Below, piece by piece: positions 9,039 through 19,500 of a stretch of DNA of 64,000 nucleotides; position 1 is the first letter of the stretch, and each line of letters opens with the position of its first letter. The position numbers and the translations under genes are program-made. Location of the stretch: NCBI RefSeq assembly GCF_029433105.1, contig NZ_JARNTW010000009.1:186001-250000 (forward strand), given 5' to 3'. Source of the DNA: Runella sp. MFBS21. Lineage in GTDB: Bacteria > Bacteroidota > Bacteroidia > Cytophagales > Spirosomataceae. The notes beneath the pieces are model-generated. The model was given only the letters and a program-made list of their open reading frames with translations. It made no database searches and had not been told where the DNA came from.

Positions 9039-9803
9039 ATGTTTTTTATATTATCTAAGACCTTTGACGTGCTGATGATGCCGTTGACTATGGTATTTAT
9101 GGCGATAATCTATGCGCTTATTACCAAAAACCGTGCCCGAAGTCGTAAGATAATCATAGGTGCTTTGATAGGGCTTTATTTAATGAGTAATGATGTATTG
9201 GTAAATGGTCTTTTAAAACGTTGGGAGCCTAAGCCTATTTTACCAGCAAAAACCTATGAAGTGGGAGTGATACTTTTGGGCGGAACGGTCAAAAAGTATG
9301 ATACCTTATCACACAATCTATGGCTTGGAGAGAGTGGAGATCGGGGTATTCAAGCCTTGAATCTTTATAAATCAGGTAAGATAAAAAAGATTATCATCAG
9401 TGGGGGCGAAACTTCGCTCATTACGGGTCAGTTGCACTCTTCCGAAAACGAAGGAATACGTCACTTGCTTGTTTCTGCTGGGGTACCCGAAAGTGATATT
9501 ATTCAGGAAGGAAGGTCTAAAAATACCCGCGAAAATGCGACTTTTTCAGCTCAAATTCTACAGCAGAAGTTTGGGCTAAAGCAGTGCGTCATCATCACAT
9601 CGGCATTTCATATGCGGCGTGCTATTGGATGTTTTGAAAAAGCAGGATTGGAGGTAATTCCTTTTCCGGCTCACTACTTACAAACCAAATCTGAACCGTG
9701 GTTTGACCAGCTTTTTCCTTCCGAAAAGTCTCTCGCGATGTTTACGTTGGTTTGGCACGAGATGATAGGGTACGTAGTATACCGAGTAGTAGGTTATATT
9801 TAA
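9039..9803 (+). CDS. YdcF/ElyC-like DUF218 membrane protein
   Basis: A 254-residue protein with two N-terminal membrane helices (residues about 5-25 and 38-58) and a Rossmann-like DUF218 domain. The family features are GVILLGGTVKKYD, DRGIQALNLYKSGKIKKIIISGG, ENTRENATFSAQILQ-like (here KNTRENATFSAQIL) and ITSAFHMRRAIGCFEKAG. E. coli relatives ElyC and SanA take part in envelope and peptidoglycan precursor homeostasis. The exact substrate here is not evident. It is a single gene with a bidirectional terminator shared with convergent pfkA. Confidence 0.9.
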   Translation: MFFILSKTFDVLMMPLTMVFMAIIYALITKNRARSRKIIIGALIGLYLMSNDVLVNGLLKRWEPKPILPAKTYEVGVILLGGTVKKYDTLSHNLWLGESGDRGIQALNLYKSGKIKKIIISGGETSLITGQLHSSENEGIRHLLVSAGVPESDIIQEGRSKNTRENATFSAQILQQKFGLKQCVIITSAFHMRRAIGCFEKAGLEVIPFPAHYLQTKSEPWFDQLFPSEKSLAMFTLVWHEMIGYVVYRVVGYI

Positions 9804-9836
9804 TACTTTCTAAGTCGACTGACTTAGAAAGTATTA
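9801..9836. terminator. Bidirectional terminator between the DUF218 gene and pfkA
   Basis: A perfect 16-bp inverted repeat (taatactttctaagtc / gacttagaaagtatta) with a 4-nt loop, followed by A5 on the plus strand, lies between convergent stop codons. Confidence 0.8.
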
Positions 9837-9845
9837 AAAAACACA

Positions 9846-10823
9846 CTAAGTACTCAATATTTTTACCATGCGTAGCATATCTTCGTTAATGGGTTTTGGC
9901 AATCGAATCGTATCTCTGAAAGGAGTATAAACGATTTCGTTGTTGATAAGCCCCACCATTACGTTTTTCTCACCATTCATGAGACCTTCTACTGCACCTA
10001 AACCTAGACGACTAGCCAAGATACGGTCGTAGGCGGTAGGGATTCCTCCGCGCTGAATGTGTCCAAGGGTAGTGACCCTAATGTCCATATCTACTTCCAA
10101 ACGAGCCTTGATTTTATCGGCTACTTCGGCGGCGTTTCCTTCTTCGTCACCTTCGGCTACTACAATTATAGACGAAGATTTAGAGCGATTCCAGCCTTGT
10201 TTGAGGGTTTCGACTACTTCGGAGATAGGTGTTAAAACCTCGGGAACCATTACTATTTCGGCACCCCCTGCAATACCACATTGGATGGCGATATAACCTG
10301 AGTCACGGCCCATTACTTCAATAAAAAACACACGGTCGTGGGAGTCGGCGGTATCTCTGATTTTGTCGATAGCTTCGAGGGCTGTATTTACAGCGGTATC
10401 GTAGCCGATTGTATAGTCTGTTCCATAAAGGTCGTTGTCGATAGTGCCTGGAGCACCTACAGTCGGAATCCCAAATTCATCATAGAAGGTAGTGGCGCCC
10501 GTAAATGTTCCATTTCCGCCAATAGCTACTAAACCTTGGATTCCAAATTTTTGAAGTTGTTCGAACGCTTTCTGTCTGCCTTCTTTGGTCATAAATTCTT
10601 TGCTACGGGCCGACTTGAGAATGGTACCACCACGTTGAATTATATTACTGACCGAATGAGACGTCATCTGATAGATGTCACCAGCAATCATGCCATTATA
10701 ACCACGGCGAATGCCAAAGACTTCGATGCCATAGTACATAGAAGTACGAACTACGGCGCGGATGCAAGCGTTCATACCGGGGGCGTCACCGCCAGAGGTA
10801 AAAACCGCAATTTTGTTGATCAT
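9846..10823 (-). CDS. pfkA: ATP-dependent 6-phosphofructokinase
   Basis: Phosphofructokinase makes fructose 1,6-bisphosphate from fructose 6-phosphate and ATP in glycolysis. The 325 residues match the bacterial PfkA length. GGDAPGMN is at residues 11-18, the catalytic loop TIDND at 127-131 carries both aspartates, and the substrate motif EVMGRDSGY follows at about 170. The glycine after the nucleotide-loop position is kept (GGNG at 102-105), which points to ATP rather than PPi. However, the usual aspartate of GGDGS is asparagine here (N104, codon aat). The start is the ATG giving MINKIAVFTSGG. A -7 promoter box lies about 75 bp upstream. Confidence 0.95.
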   Translation of the reverse strand: MINKIAVFTSGGDAPGMNACIRAVVRTSMYYGIEVFGIRRGYNGMIAGDIYQMTSHSVSNIIQRGGTILKSARSKEFMTKEGRQKAFEQLQKFGIQGLVAIGGNGTFTGATTFYDEFGIPTVGAPGTIDNDLYGTDYTIGYDTAVNTALEAIDKIRDTADSHDRVFFIEVMGRDSGYIAIQCGIAGGAEIVMVPEVLTPISEVVETLKQGWNRSKSSSIIVVAEGDEEGNAAEVADKIKARLEVDMDIRVTTLGHIQRGGIPTAYDRILASRLGLGAVEGLMNGEKNVMVGLINNEIVYTPFRDTIRLPKPINEDMLRMVKILST

Positions 10824-10896
10824 AAGTTAGGTATTAAGGTGGTTTTTATTTTCATAGGGTACAGTAGAGAAACTACTGATTTCTACTTCAAACACA

Positions 10897-10904
10897 CAAA
10901 TTTA
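10897..10904 (-). promoter_or_regulatory. Bacteroidota -7 box of pfkA
   Basis: CAAATTTA on the plus strand reads TAAATTTG on the minus strand, a perfect TAnnTTTG match about 75 bp before the pfkA ATG. The -33 element is weak (TTTC). Confidence 0.5.
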
Positions 10905-11004
10905 TTTTCTATTTCGATGAAATACCGAATATTTTAAAATTTTCTTAAAAAAATAACCATACTTTAAAATAACACTAGGATAATAGGATAGGTGATTTGC
11001 TTCC

Positions 11005-11012
11005 TATATTTG
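11005..11012 (+). promoter_or_regulatory. TAnnTTTG box just before an ATG
   Basis: TATATTTG matches the Bacteroidota -7 consensus but ends only 4 bp before the ATG at 11017. If used, the transcript would be leaderless or nearly so. No -33 TTTG at normal spacing was seen. Confidence 0.3.
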
Positions 11013-11016
11013 CAAT

Positions 11017-12693
11017 ATGAAAATTGCTGTAAACTTACCAGTAGGTGAGAGATTTTATAATGCTATTGCTCTGACTATCAGTTTATTGGTGGTTGTTTTT
11101 TATGCCATTGTTTTGGCGATATATAGTTATAATTTCCCTTTTTATGATGATTATATCGCGGTATTGGAGGTGGTAGAAAAATGGCTTTCTTCTACTCGGG
11201 CCTCAGAAAAAATATCGGTCTTATTTGAACAACATAACGAACATCGCATTCTTTATATTCGACTTATCTCTCTTTTTGACTACTATCTACGGGGCAGTAT
11301 TCACTTTACTGATTTGATATGGGTCGGAAATATCAGTTTGCTTGTTTGGTTGTATTTACTTTTCAAGAGTATTGATTTTTTTCAAAACAATCTAAAGTAT
11401 TGGGTACTCATTCCGGTGGTTTTGTTAGTATTTCAGTTTCAATCTTGGGACAATACCTTCTGGAGTATGGCGTCATTGGCTAATTTTGGTATTCATGCTT
11501 GGGTAGCTTTGGCGATTTATGGGGCTGTTAGGTCGGGAAAGTGGGCTTGGTTAGGTACTGTCTTTAGTACCCTCATGGCTCTAGGAACGATAGGAAGTGG
11601 TCTTTTCTTGATACCCATTGTGTTGTCGGTTTGGGCGATTCAGAAGCGTTTTAGAGAGATTGCTTTTGGAGGTATTTTCATGGTTTTGGCGGTGTTAGGA
11701 TATTTTTATGGGTATCATCAGCCGCCCAATTATCCTTCGATTGGGTATACCATAATGCACGCTCATTGGGGGCAATTGGCCTTGTTTTGGGCTGGTTTTT
11801 TGGGTTCTAATTTTTATCATCCAGCTATCCCTTTTGTAGCTCCTCTATTAGGAGGTACTGGGATTTTGTGGTTTTTGTTTTTGACTTACCAAAAATATTT
11901 TTTAAAAAAAACGTATTTATACGCTATTCTGGCATTTTTAGTGCTTACAGCGGTGGTAGTAGCACTCAATAGGTACGGAAGAGGCATAGAAGGTGCTTAT
12001 CCATCGAGGTATCGCATGAATTCTTCTTTGTTTTTAGCGCTTTCGTTTCTGACGGTGGTAGATTGGGTAGCCACTCCTCTGAAAAAGTGGGTGATTGGTC
12101 TAGGTATTATTGGTACGGCGGGCCTTTATGCAATCTCTGTAGTAGTGTATCTGCCTCGTATCGAAAACAATAAAGAGCTCCGAGTTGCCGATAATTGGCT
12201 GTATCAGCATGGGTTGCCGATAGGGGGTAGTTATCGCTTAAAAGATGCCAATGACATGCTGATTAAGTCGGTAAAGGAAGGGCTTTTTTTGCCTCCAGCC
12301 TTGCCAAGCTTATTGTCTGAAAAAGAGAATTTAGCCCAGATAGAGAAGGGTATAAAAGTGAATGTTGACACGATTCTACAAAATAAGCTTGTAGAATATG
12401 ATATAGATTGGCTTAAAAACGTTGATAATCAAACCGCTTTACGAGGTTGGGTGAAATTTAATCAACCTGGCGTGGTACTCAAAGAAGTGTGGGTGGTGAG
12501 TGGTAATAAAGTGGCTTATTCGACTTTATTCCAAAAACGGTACGATTTGTTTGAAAAACATCACAATGTACAATACCAAGATACGGGATTTTTAGGAGTT
12601 TTGCCTTCGGGTGTATCGCTATACTCGCCCAACCGCTGGTATTTAGTAGCTTTGGGGAGCAATGGGCAGCGTGTAATTTTGCCCCCTAAATGA
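11017..12693 (+). CDS. Polytopic membrane protein, GT-C-like
   Basis: A 558-residue inner-membrane protein with about ten hydrophobic segments through residue 390 and a soluble C-terminal domain of roughly 160 residues. After the first membrane helix there is an acidic/basic loop (NFPFYDDY ... EQHNEHRI). A DD pair in the first extracytoplasmic loop is typical of GT-C glycosyltransferases that use lipid-linked donors. The next gene encodes another large GT-C-like membrane protein, in keeping with a role in surface glycan or lipid modification. No specific family name can be given with confidence. No alternative start within the first 30 residues looks better. Confidence 0.7.
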   Translation: MKIAVNLPVGERFYNAIALTISLLVVVFYAIVLAIYSYNFPFYDDYIAVLEVVEKWLSSTRASEKISVLFEQHNEHRILYIRLISLFDYYLRGSIHFTDLIWVGNISLLVWLYLLFKSIDFFQNNLKYWVLIPVVLLVFQFQSWDNTFWSMASLANFGIHAWVALAIYGAVRSGKWAWLGTVFSTLMALGTIGSGLFLIPIVLSVWAIQKRFREIAFGGIFMVLAVLGYFYGYHQPPNYPSIGYTIMHAHWGQLALFWAGFLGSNFYHPAIPFVAPLLGGTGILWFLFLTYQKYFLKKTYLYAILAFLVLTAVVVALNRYGRGIEGAYPSRYRMNSSLFLALSFLTVVDWVATPLKKWVIGLGIIGTAGLYAISVVVYLPRIENNKELRVADNWLYQHGLPIGGSYRLKDANDMLIKSVKEGLFLPPALPSLLSEKENLAQIEKGIKVNVDTILQNKLVEYDIDWLKNVDNQTALRGWVKFNQPGVVLKEVWVVSGNKVAYSTLFQKRYDLFEKHHNVQYQDTGFLGVLPSGVSLYSPNRWYLVALGSNGQRVILPPK

Positions 12694-12694
12694 T

Positions 12695-12702
12695 TATTTT
12701 TG
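12695..12702 (+). promoter_or_regulatory. Possible -7 box of the YfhO-like gene
   Basis: TATTTTTG matches TAnnTTTG about 100 bp before the ATG at 12805 and just after the preceding stop codon. A TTTG 13 bp upstream is too close for an ideal -33 element. Confidence 0.3.
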
Positions 12703-12804
12703 CCGTTATTGTGAAAATATTAAAAGATAAAAACTCTTAACAAAGTAATTTTATGACGGCGGCTTTTAAACCGCAGTTGAGCATCACCTAATCTGTAAAT
12801 ACCA

Positions 12805-15291
12805 ATGAAAAAATCCTTTAATCTCAAAGCTTTATTGCCGCATTTGTTGGTGATTTTGGGCTTTGCAGTGCTTTCTTGGGGATATATGAGCCCCGTATTG
12901 AAAGGAAAAACGCTGATTCAGAATGACCCTTTGCAAGCCGCTGCGGCTTCTCATGAAGCGGCTGAGTATTATAAACAAACGGGTGAATGGACCGGCTGGA
13001 CCAATAGCACTTTTGGGGGAATGCCTACGTATTTTATCTGGGGGCATCATTCAAAAGGGGCCTTGATTCCGCTCGGGACTTTCGTTAATAAATTTGGACA
13101 AGGAGGGTATATTTTCTTCTATCTTATTGGTATTTATGTTTTGTTGATGGCGCTAGAGTGTGGCTTGCTCACTAGTGTACTGGGCGCAATTGGCTTTGCC
13201 TTTTTTACATACAATATTCAAATCATTGAAGCGGGGCATATCTCTAAAGTGCATTCTTTGGGATTCGTCCCGATTATGTTGGCAGGTTTGATATGGGCTT
13301 ATAAAGGTCGGATGTGGCTTGGAGCAGCGGTTTTCAGTGTGGGATTCGGTCTCAATCTATGGGCCAATCACACTCAAATTACGTACTATACGGGGCTTCT
13401 TATTGGGGTATTAGGAATTTTTGAATTGGTAAGAGCGATTCGCCAGAAACAAGCGGCTTCTTTTATAAAGGCAAGTGTACTTATTGGATTAATGGCCGTA
13501 GTGGTAGTAGCAAACGACTTGTCGGTGTTGTGGTCTACCTATGAATATAGCAAAGAAACCATCCGTGGCAAATCTGAACTTAGTCCTAAAGTAGGAGCAG
13601 GAGGCGAGAAAAAATCGAGCGGAGGGCTAGATCGCGATTATGCTTTTGGGTGGAGCAATGGCAAATTAGAATCGCTTACTCTGTTGATTCCGAACTTCGC
13701 GGGAGGAGCTTCGAATGGTGAATTAGATGAAAAATCGGAAGTATATAAAGCCCTTACCCAAAAATATAACATCCCTGGCGAAACCGCTTTTCAAGTGGCT
13801 CGTACTATGCCTTCTTACTGGGGTGATCAGCCTTTTGTAGGGGGCGGAGTGTATGCAGGTGCGATTATTTGTTTTTTGTTTGTGTTAGGGCTTTTTATTG
13901 CCGACAATCGATACAAGTACCCTTTTGCGCTGGGAGCACTGATTTTCTTGATTATTTCTTGGGGTAAAAACTTTAGTGTAGTCAACTATTTCTTGTTTGA
14001 TTACTTCCCGATGTTTAATAAGTTTCGGGCGGTAAGTATGGCATTGTCACTTGTTCAACTTTGTGTAGTTGTAGTTGCGGGACTGGGACTCAAAAAAATC
14101 ATCGAAGACCGACCCGATTGGAAAGTGCTACAGCGTCCATTTTTAATCAGCTTGGGGCTTACTGGCGGGGTAGCATTGCTATTCAGCTTAGTTCCGGGCG
14201 TTTTTGACTTTCGTTCTCCCAACGATGCCGCATTAGTTAATAACCTGACCCAACAGTTTGGCAATAATAGTGTCGCTGCCAATGATATTTACAATGCCTT
14301 GCTTTCTGATAGAGTGGGTATGTTGCGTAGCGATGCTTTTCGCACTTTGATATTTATTTTGCTGGGAGCGGGGCTTTTGTGGGCTTATGTTACCAACAAA
14401 CTCAAAAACGGGTTGGTGGTAGTAGGAGGAATCGCCTTGTTGACTTTGGTAGATATGTGGACTGTCAACAAGCATTATCTCAATGCCGATAGCTTTCAGC
14501 CTAAATACTATAGTCACGATGATTTGTTTCAGCCGTCGGCAGTGGATCAACAGATTTTGCAAGACAAAGATCCTAATTATCGGGTGATTGATCTCACTAC
14601 GAGTCCTTTCCAAGATGCGCGTATTTCTTATTTTCACAAATCACTTGGCGGATATCATGGTGCTACACTTCGCCGCTATCGTGAAGTAGTAGATGCGCAT
14701 ATGACCAAAAACAACATGGCTATTTTTAACATGTTGAATACGCGTTATTTTATTGTGCCTGGTCAAGACGGACAGCCTATGGTACAGCGCAATCCTGAGG
14801 CTTTGGGAAATGCCTGGTTTGTAAAAGAAGTGAAGATTGTAAATAATGCAGACGAAGAACTAAACGCATTGGAAAAATTTGACCCTCTTCAGACGGCTTT
14901 CGTAGATAAAAGATTTGCGGAACAATTACAGAATGTGAAGCCGCAGGCCGACTCAACCAATAAAATAAGATTGACCGATTACAAGCCTAATCATCTTACG
15001 TATGAGTCAGATGCGAAAACGCCGCAAATCGCTATTTTTTCGGAGATTTATTATCGGGGCGGTATCGATTGGAAAGCCTATGTTGATGGTCAAGAAACAC
15101 CTCATTTCCGGGCCGATTATATCTTGAGAGGTATGGTAGTGCCTGCCGGAAAACACAAAATCGAATTTAAGTTTGATCCTCCAACCGTCAAAACAGGTCA
15201 ACAAATTGACAGGATTGCAGCTATTGCTTGGGTGTTACTGTTGGTAGGTGCTGTATTTATGGAATATCGTCGTAAATCTTCCGAGTCTTAG
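12805..15291 (+). CDS. YfhO-family membrane protein
   Basis: An 828-residue protein of the YfhO type found in Bacteroidota and Firmicutes. It has about a dozen membrane helices covering residues 10 to 545, a soluble extracytoplasmic domain (about 550-790) and a final helix (AAIAWVLLLVGAVFMEYRR). The first loop carries the QNDP... NSTFGGMPTYF motif characteristic of this group, which is related to GT-C glycosyltransferases. B. subtilis YfhO is implicated in lipoteichoic acid glycosylation; the substrate here is unknown. It follows the previous membrane gene by 111 bp on the same strand and ends at a perfect hairpin terminator. Confidence 0.85.
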   Translation: MKKSFNLKALLPHLLVILGFAVLSWGYMSPVLKGKTLIQNDPLQAAAASHEAAEYYKQTGEWTGWTNSTFGGMPTYFIWGHHSKGALIPLGTFVNKFGQGGYIFFYLIGIYVLLMALECGLLTSVLGAIGFAFFTYNIQIIEAGHISKVHSLGFVPIMLAGLIWAYKGRMWLGAAVFSVGFGLNLWANHTQITYYTGLLIGVLGIFELVRAIRQKQAASFIKASVLIGLMAVVVVANDLSVLWSTYEYSKETIRGKSELSPKVGAGGEKKSSGGLDRDYAFGWSNGKLESLTLLIPNFAGGASNGELDEKSEVYKALTQKYNIPGETAFQVARTMPSYWGDQPFVGGGVYAGAIICFLFVLGLFIADNRYKYPFALGALIFLIISWGKNFSVVNYFLFDYFPMFNKFRAVSMALSLVQLCVVVVAGLGLKKIIEDRPDWKVLQRPFLISLGLTGGVALLFSLVPGVFDFRSPNDAALVNNLTQQFGNNSVAANDIYNALLSDRVGMLRSDAFRTLIFILLGAGLLWAYVTNKLKNGLVVVGGIALLTLVDMWTVNKHYLNADSFQPKYYSHDDLFQPSAVDQQILQDKDPNYRVIDLTTSPFQDARISYFHKSLGGYHGATLRRYREVVDAHMTKNNMAIFNMLNTRYFIVPGQDGQPMVQRNPEALGNAWFVKEVKIVNNADEELNALEKFDPLQTAFVDKRFAEQLQNVKPQADSTNKIRLTDYKPNHLTYESDAKTPQIAIFSEIYYRGGIDWKAYVDGQETPHFRADYILRGMVVPAGKHKIEFKFDPPTVKTGQQIDRIAAIAWVLLLVGAVFMEYRRKSSES

Positions 15292-15316
15292 TCAAAAAAC
15301 ATACATTATTTTATTC

Positions 15317-15356
15317 ATAGAAATCGGCATCAAAGTGATTTGATGCCGATTTCTAT
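15317..15356. terminator. Bidirectional terminator after the YfhO-like gene
   Basis: A perfect 18-bp inverted repeat (atagaaatcggcatcaaa / tttgatgccgatttctat) with a 4-nt loop, 25 bp after the stop and before the convergent AraC gene. Confidence 0.85.
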
Positions 15357-15411
15357 TTTAGGTCTCTTTCTTCCTTTATAAAATATAAAATTGTCTTACA
15401 ATCTATTGATT

Positions 15412-16281
15412 CTAAGGATGGCAGCGCCGCTTAAACTCTACAGGAGTAAAGCCCGTGATTCGTTTAAAATGACCAAAAAAATTAGAACGATTGTTGAAAC
15501 CACATTCAAAACATACTGCTTCTGTAGTCACCGAACTATCTTCTACGAGCAGTCGTTGGGCATGACTGATACGGATTTCAATCAAGAAATCATGAAATGT
15601 CTTTTTAGTGACCATTTTGAAATAACGACAAAATGAGGTCACACTAAGATTGGCCACAGAGGCGATTTCTTCGAGAGTTAAGTCTTTTTTGTAGTGTGTT
15701 AAGGTATAATTATAGACTTTATTGAGACGATCAGTCTCTTCTTTATTGGGCTGATAGAGAGCGTCTTTGGTAGAAATAGGATACAATTCTTCACTTCTTG
15801 AAAGTGTTTCCAACATGGTAAGAATGAGAATCATTCGATTCAGACCAGTGGTTTTTGCGGATTTAAGCATAAGTGGAATGAGCGCTTCGCGCGTATGACC
15901 CGTAATGATTAATCCTGCTTTAGCTTTATCATACAAACTCAAAATGGCGTCTGCTTCTGATTTTTTTAAGAAATCATTTCCTACAAAATCAGGCAAAAAT
16001 TGCACTACCACTGCTTCGGCGGAGATAGTGGGGTCTTGCCTGAAATATTCTTCATTGCAGCGCCACATATGAGGGAGGTTTTCGCCTAGCAGCAATAGCT
16101 CGCCCGCATTAAAATTGCTGACATTATCTCCTACAAATCGTACACCTTCACCACGCACAATATAGTGCAGTTCTAATTCGGGATGATAATGCCATACGGT
16201 ACCGAAGTTGGGTAGGGTATGATGGCGTGATACGTGCGAACTTCGAATGTCTCTGGGGACTAAATAAAATTGCGGTTTCAT
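15412..16281 (-). CDS. AraC-family transcriptional regulator
   Basis: A 289-residue regulator with an N-terminal cupin sensing domain (HYHPELELHYIVRGEG, then NFNAGELLLLGENLPHMW) and a C-terminal double helix-turn-helix of AraC/XylS type (LTLEEIASVANLSVTSFCRYFK, then FECGFNNRSNFFGHFKRITG). The HxH and later H of the cupin suggest a metal or small-sugar ligand pocket. It is transcribed divergently from the SusC gene across a 288-bp control region, so it is the likely local activator of the uptake operon. Bacteroidota carbohydrate loci in aerobic lineages often use such AraC regulators in place of hybrid two-component systems. The ATG at 16281 gives the normal family N-terminus. Confidence 0.92.
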   Translation of the reverse strand: MKPQFYLVPRDIRSSHVSRHHTLPNFGTVWHYHPELELHYIVRGEGVRFVGDNVSNFNAGELLLLGENLPHMWRCNEEYFRQDPTISAEAVVVQFLPDFVGNDFLKKSEADAILSLYDKAKAGLIITGHTREALIPLMLKSAKTTGLNRMILILTMLETLSRSEELYPISTKDALYQPNKEETDRLNKVYNYTLTHYKKDLTLEEIASVANLSVTSFCRYFKMVTKKTFHDFLIEIRISHAQRLLVEDSSVTTEAVCFECGFNNRSNFFGHFKRITGFTPVEFKRRCHP

Positions 16282-16569
16282 GGAGCAATCAAGCTAAGTT
16301 TCCGAATTGTGTTAGCAAGTTTACTATAATTATATTTTACCTCAAAATACCACAAAAAAACCTGCTTTGTGCTAATAAGGATATTTTTTTGGTAATTATT
16401 GCGATTAGAGGTCATAAAAACGCACAATTAGGAATATGATAAAATTCCATTGAAAAGTGATATGATAATTTTAAGGACATAGTGGATAATTAATTGGACG
16501 GTGCTTAATGAGCTTTGGCTGAAATTTGCAACCACATCTGATTCTAGTTGTTCAAATCCAAACGAAGCT
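16282..16569. promoter_or_regulatory. Divergent control region between araC-type gene and susC
   Basis: 288 bp of AT-rich DNA between divergent genes, expected to hold both promoters and the AraC operator. I could not pick out a clean TAnnTTTG box or a convincing pair of direct repeats. Confidence 0.5.
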
Positions 16570-19500
16570 ATGTTAAACCCTTTACAATCAAGAGTATTGC
16601 TTAAACCAACGCTAAGGATATGCACCTTATCGTTGCTTCTTCTCTGTTCTTTTATGGCTTCTGCTTCCGACCGCCTATTGCGCGGAACTGTACGAGATGC
16701 AGAAAACAATGCCGCTTTACCGGGTGTCAATCTTATCATCAAGGGTACACAACGGGGAGTTATTTCGGACGTCAATGGCAAGTATGAACTTCGTATTTCT
16801 GAGCAAGACGCTCAGTTGGTGGTGAGTTTTGTAGGCTATCTCACCCAAACCATTGAGATTGGTTCTAAGACAGAAATAGACATCAATCTGAAAGTGGATC
16901 AGAAAGCCTTAGACGAAGTGGTAGTGGTGGGCTATGGTACCCAATCGAAGCGTTTTGTGACGGGGGCTGTTACGAAGGTAGAAATGAAGCAAACCGAAAA
17001 CTTGCCTAATACCAATGTAACCCAAGCTTTGCGCGGAAGAGTAGCGGGAGTACAGTTTACAGACAACGGCCGCCCAGGGCAGGGAGGCTCTATTTTGGTG
17101 CGTGGACCTCGGTCGTTGAGTGGGGGAAATAATCCGCTTATCGTATTAGACGGTATCTTTTTTAACGGAAATTTGGCTGACATCAACCCCACAGATATCG
17201 AATCTATGGAAGTGTTGAAAGATGCTAGTGCAGCGGCTATTTATGGTTCACGGGCGGCAAATGGGGTAATTTTGATTACTTCAAAGAAGGGCACAACCGA
17301 AAAACCTACTATTCGTTTTAATATGTTTAGTGGGGTTTCTGATTTTAGTTATAAAGTAAAACTTCTAACGCCAGAAAGATACCTTCAAAAGATATTAGAT
17401 TATCGTCAAGCTGCGGGACTGACCCACGATCCAGCCCAAATCAAATCGTATTTGCAACCTTCTGAATTAGTAAATTACGAAAAAGGACAAACAATTGACC
17501 CATGGGATTTGGTATCTCAAAATGCAAAAATAAACTCTTACGATTTGAATATATCAGGCCGTACAAGTAATACCAACTATTATGTGTCGGCTTCATTAAC
17601 AAACGAAAAAGGGTTGATGTTCAATGATAATCAGAAACGTTTATCATTCAGAACTAATATTGAAAATAACTTAACAAAATGGCTGACTATTGGGATGAAT
17701 GCAACGTATGTGCGTCGTGATCTTTCAGGAAGAGAAGCTGATTCTCCGTATAGTGTCAGCCCTTATGGCACTCCTTTTTACGAAGACGGTGAGCCCACAC
17801 AGTGGCTAGTGCCTGAAGACCAAATTTCTGGTAACCCTGTACGTAGTGCGCTCTTGACTACAAACGAAGAAATTTCTAACAACCTCTTTGCAAATTTTTA
17901 TGTACTCTTTAGTATTCCCCAAGTGGATGGATTGACGTACCGAATTAATTATTCACCTAATTATAGATGGCAACATAATTATAATTTCTTTAGACAAGAC
18001 AAGCATTTTGCTGGAAATACTACCTCGGCAAGCAAATTTAATCGGGAAGACTCTGATTGGGTGCTTGAGAATATTCTTGCTTATAATCACCGATTTAATG
18101 AGAACCATGCACTAGATGCGACATTACTTTATGGTCGAAATCACCTAGGTTTTGAATCAACTACTGCCAATGCTTCGCAATTGTCTTCGGATGCTCTTGG
18201 TTGGAACAATTTAGGGCTGGGTGGTATTCTGACCAATACCTCGTCGGCGGCCGCTTCTGATGGTGTATCGTCGATGTTTCGTTTGAATTATAGATTCAAA
18301 GATAAATACTTGCTTACGCTCACTGCTCGTCGTGATGGAAGCTCAGTCTTTGCTGCCAACAACAAATATGCTACTTTTCCTTCAGGTGCTTTTTCTTGGA
18401 TTCTTTCAGAAGAAAAGTTCATGGAAAGTATTCCATTCATTGATATGATAAAGCTTAGAGCTTCTTACGGGGCTGTTGGTAACCAAGCTATAAGTCCTTA
18501 TCAGTCACTTAGTCTCTCTGCTACTACTCGCTATGTGTTTGGAGACGGGGGAGCTTCTTCGCTAGGTGTTTATCCGTCTTCTATGGCCAATGCAGATTTG
18601 AAATGGGAAACTACCTACACCTCTAATGTAGCCGTTGATTTCGAGCTTTTTAAAGGACGATTGGGTGGTACCTTCGAGCTTTATAACATGAATACAAAGA
18701 ATTTGCTTATGGAGCGCTCTTTACCTACAATGACTGGATATAATTCTGTTTGGACAAACTTGGGAGCTACCAACAACAGAGGCTTAGAAATTAGTCTCAA
18801 TTCTACCAACTTCCGCAAAGGAAAATTTGAATGGAATACTAATGTAGTATTTTCTACCAACAAAAATAAGATTGTACACTTATATCAGTCAGATACCAAT
18901 GGAGATGGTTTAGAAGATGATGACCTTGGCAATAAATGGTTTATTGGACAGCCTGTCAATGTGGCTTATGATTATGTCTTTGACGGCATTTATCAAGAAG
19001 GAGACCAAATTCCGTCTGGTTTTAAACCTGGCTATGTGAAGCTAAAAGATCTGAATGGTGATGGTAGAATAACAGCTGCTGATGACCGCACAATCATAGG
19101 ACAAATGGGACAACCAAAGGTTCGGTGGGGAATCACCAATACATTTAATTATCATAACTTTTCTCTTTCGGTATTTGTCAATGCGATGCAAGGATGGATT
19201 GCTACACTCAACGAACTTGACATAGAATATTTTTTGTCAGGCTCAGGAAATTATCCTAATCGCCCCGTAAATCGTTTGGATGCTGGATGGTGGACTCCAC
19301 AAAATAAATCTAATACCCGCCCTTCACTAGGCTATCCTAATCCATTTTTACACAACTATTATCTAAGTCGAAATTTTATACGAATTCAAGATGTGTCTTT
19401 GACGTATAATGTTCCGAAGTCGATTTTAAATAAAATAAAACTGGCCAATGCTAGAGTTTTTGCTAGTGGAAAAAACCTAGCCACGTTTACAGATTGGTTG

